From positions 1 through 17,762 of the forward strand of contig CAKUGW010000064.1 of the NCBI GenBank assembly GCA_934654805.1: DNA of 17,762 nucleotides, given 5' to 3'. This document shows positions 16,692 through 17,762 of the stretch, in pieces. Source of the DNA: an uncultured Kiritimatiellota bacterium. GTDB lineage: Bacteria > Verrucomicrobiota > Kiritimatiellia > RFP12 > UBA1067. The notes under the pieces were generated by a model. The model saw only the letters and a program-made list of their open reading frames with translations, had not been told where the DNA came from and ran no database searches. Every line of letters begins with the position of its first letter. Within the stretch, counting starts at the first letter, position 1. Both the position numbers and the translations under genes were made by a program.

Positions 16692-17762
16692 ATGAAGAAA
16701 GAACTCGGTTCCCTTGCCACGCATCGCGCCTATCTCGGACTGCCCCCGAAGAGGGGCGCGGTGTCGCCGTTCCCCTGCCGCCCCGCCGCCGTCTTCGCGA
16801 AACAGGTCGCGGGGCTGGCGCGCCGCCTGAAGGCGATTGGCTGCCGCGACGTCGTGATCGGCCTCTCGGGCGGCCTCGACTCGACGCTTGTCCTCCTGGT
16901 CGCGCACGCCGCGTTCGAGAAGCTCGGCTACGACAGGAAGGGGCTGCACGTCCTGACGATGCCGGGCTTCGGCACGTCGACGCGCACGAAGGGCAACGCC
17001 GACCGCCTTTGCGAAGGGCTTGGCCTCCGGCTGGAGACGGTCCCGATCGCGAAGTCGGTGCGCCAGCACCTGAAGGACATCGGGCACGACGGGAAGACGC
17101 CAGACGTCACCTACGAAAACGCCCAGGCGCGCATGCGCACGCTGATCCTCATGGATCGCGCGAACATGGTCGGCGGCATCGTCCTCGGCACGGGCGACCT
17201 CTCGGAGATCGCGCTCGGCTGGTGCACGTTCAACGGAGACCACATGTCGATGTTCGGCGTCAATGCGGGCGTGCCGAAGACGGTCGTCCGAAAGGTCTGC
17301 GCGTGGTGGGCGGAAGCGGAAGGAAGAGGCGAGAAGGAAGAGGGAAGAGGGAAGACGGATGAACGGGGAACGGGTGAGGCGGCGCGTGCCGTGCAGGACA
17401 TCATCGACACGCCGATCTCGCCGGAGCTTGTGAAGGGGCAGGTCACGGAGGATCGGATCGGCCCCTATGAGCTGCACGACTTCTTCCTCTGGAACTTCAT
17501 CGTAAACGAGATGGGACCAAAGGACCTGCAGGCGTCCGCCGAACGTTTCTTCGCAGGGCGCTTTGACGCGGCGACGGTCGCGCGGACGCTCCAGACGTTC
17601 CTGACACGCTTCTTCACGCAGGCCTTCAAGCGCAACTGCGCGCCGGACGGCATCCGCGTCTTCCCGTTCGAGCTCTCGCTGCGCGGCTGGTGGATTCCGT
17701 CCGACCTCGGCATTCCGCGTTTCGTTGGGTCATGGTGCCGGACGCATTCGGCAGCCCCAGCC
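16692..17762 (+). CDS. nadE: NAD synthetase without glutaminase domain (runs off the window)
   Basis: At least 357 residues, open at the window edge. It adenylates and amidates deamido-NAD to give NAD, the last step of NAD synthesis. The PP-loop ATPase motif SGGLDS is at 59-64. TMPGFGTSTRTK (89-100), DVTYENAQARMRT (138-150) and GTGDLSEIALGW through GDHMSMFGVNAGVPKT (166-197) follow. These match the synthetase half of the long glutamine-dependent enzymes, but the nitrilase-type glutaminase half of about 300 residues is missing. A promoter immediately precedes the ATG, so the gene really begins here. It should use free ammonia, or ammonia from a separate partner. Residues 209-228 come from a purine-tract insertion. 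Near the end, GWWIPSD stands where family members usually have GDWRMPSD, and the frame stays open 19 residues further with no stop in the window. Confidence 0.92.
   Translation, partial: MKKELGSLATHRAYLGLPPKRGAVSPFPCRPAAVFAKQVAGLARRLKAIGCRDVVIGLSGGLDSTLVLLVAHAAFEKLGYDRKGLHVLTMPGFGTSTRTKGNADRLCEGLGLRLETVPIAKSVRQHLKDIGHDGKTPDVTYENAQARMRTLILMDRANMVGGIVLGTGDLSEIALGWCTFNGDHMSMFGVNAGVPKTVVRKVCAWWAEAEGRGEKEEGRGKTDERGTGEAARAVQDIIDTPISPELVKGQVTEDRIGPYELHDFFLWNFIVNEMGPKDLQASAERFFAGRFDAATVARTLQTFLTRFFTQAFKRNCAPDGIRVFPFELSLRGWWIPSDLGIPRFVGSWCRTHSAAPA
17311..17360 (+). repeat. Purine GGAAGAGG tract inserted in frame in nadE
   Basis: A nearly pure A/G stretch of GGAAGAGGCGAGAAGGAAG type with repeated GAGGGAA units encodes a Glu/Gly/Arg/Lys-rich insertion. 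It falls between the conserved WWAE helix and the conserved DIIDTPISPEL segment, where the family normally has only a short loop. Confidence 0.65.

Noticed and set aside
17727..17762. A 10-nt match (TCATGGTGCC) between the window end and the minus strand of the window start
   Set aside because: Ten exact bases within a window this size can easily be chance. Flanks do not align beyond a few bases, so I do not call a repeat.

Overview
This is a high-GC bacterial window, roughly two thirds G+C by eye, and almost fully coding. Every gene I accept is on the + strand. The content suggests an anaerobic bacterium with a large repeat load. It has an Hnd-type multi-subunit [FeFe]-hydrogenase, a GxxExxY protein inside repeats, short-period palindromic repeats between genes, and long TPR membrane proteins. 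I lean towards the PVC superphylum (for example an uncultured Kiritimatiellota or Verrucomicrobiota relative), but this is an inference from gene content and no marker gene is present to prove it.

Layout. Positions 1-162 hold no convincing gene and end in an extended -10 promoter. Positions 163-2206 look like one operon: a PglC/WcaJ-type sugar transferase, a purine-type phosphoribosyltransferase and a secreted TPR protein. Positions 2291-5401 encode a 1036-residue polytopic membrane protein with a long TPR tail, apparently read from a leaderless transcript. Positions 5402-6064 hold a GxxExxY (PD-(D/E)XK-like) gene bracketed by an approximately 54-bp inverted repeat, whose 3' arm has become the protein's C-terminus. 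Positions 6078-7226 encode an unrecognised protein built from about 15 aromatic-proline repeats, and 7262-7918 a hemolysin III/PAQR membrane protein.

Positions 8005-12658 hold the four hydrogenase genes hndA, hndB, hndC and hndD, driven by a promoter at 7944-7973. Together they would couple NAD(P)H and ferredoxin to H2. The spacers before hndB and hndD each carry a palindromic element made of 10-nt CACGAATC/GATTCGTG units. A DinG-type iron-sulfur helicase gene (12664-14952) follows hndD after 5 nt. No H-cluster maturase (HydE, HydF, HydG) is present in the window. Positions 15028-16642 encode a sugar nucleotidyltransferase and a ComF-type phosphoribosyltransferase in overlap. From 16692 to the window edge runs an NAD synthetase that lacks the usual N-terminal glutaminase domain.

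Three patterns cut across the genes. First, five promoters share an extended -10 of the form TGnTATA(A/C)TA with poor -35 elements. Second, there appear to be two modes of translation start: leaderless (-10 ending 7 nt before ATG, at 2291 and 16692) and A-rich leaders with a strong Shine-Dalgarno (hndA, hndB, hndD, the nucleotidyltransferase). Third, short repeats occur both between genes and inside reading frames: the CACGAATC palindromes, the inverted repeat around the GxxExxY gene, and purine GGAAGAAGG tracts inserted in frame in two unrelated proteins.
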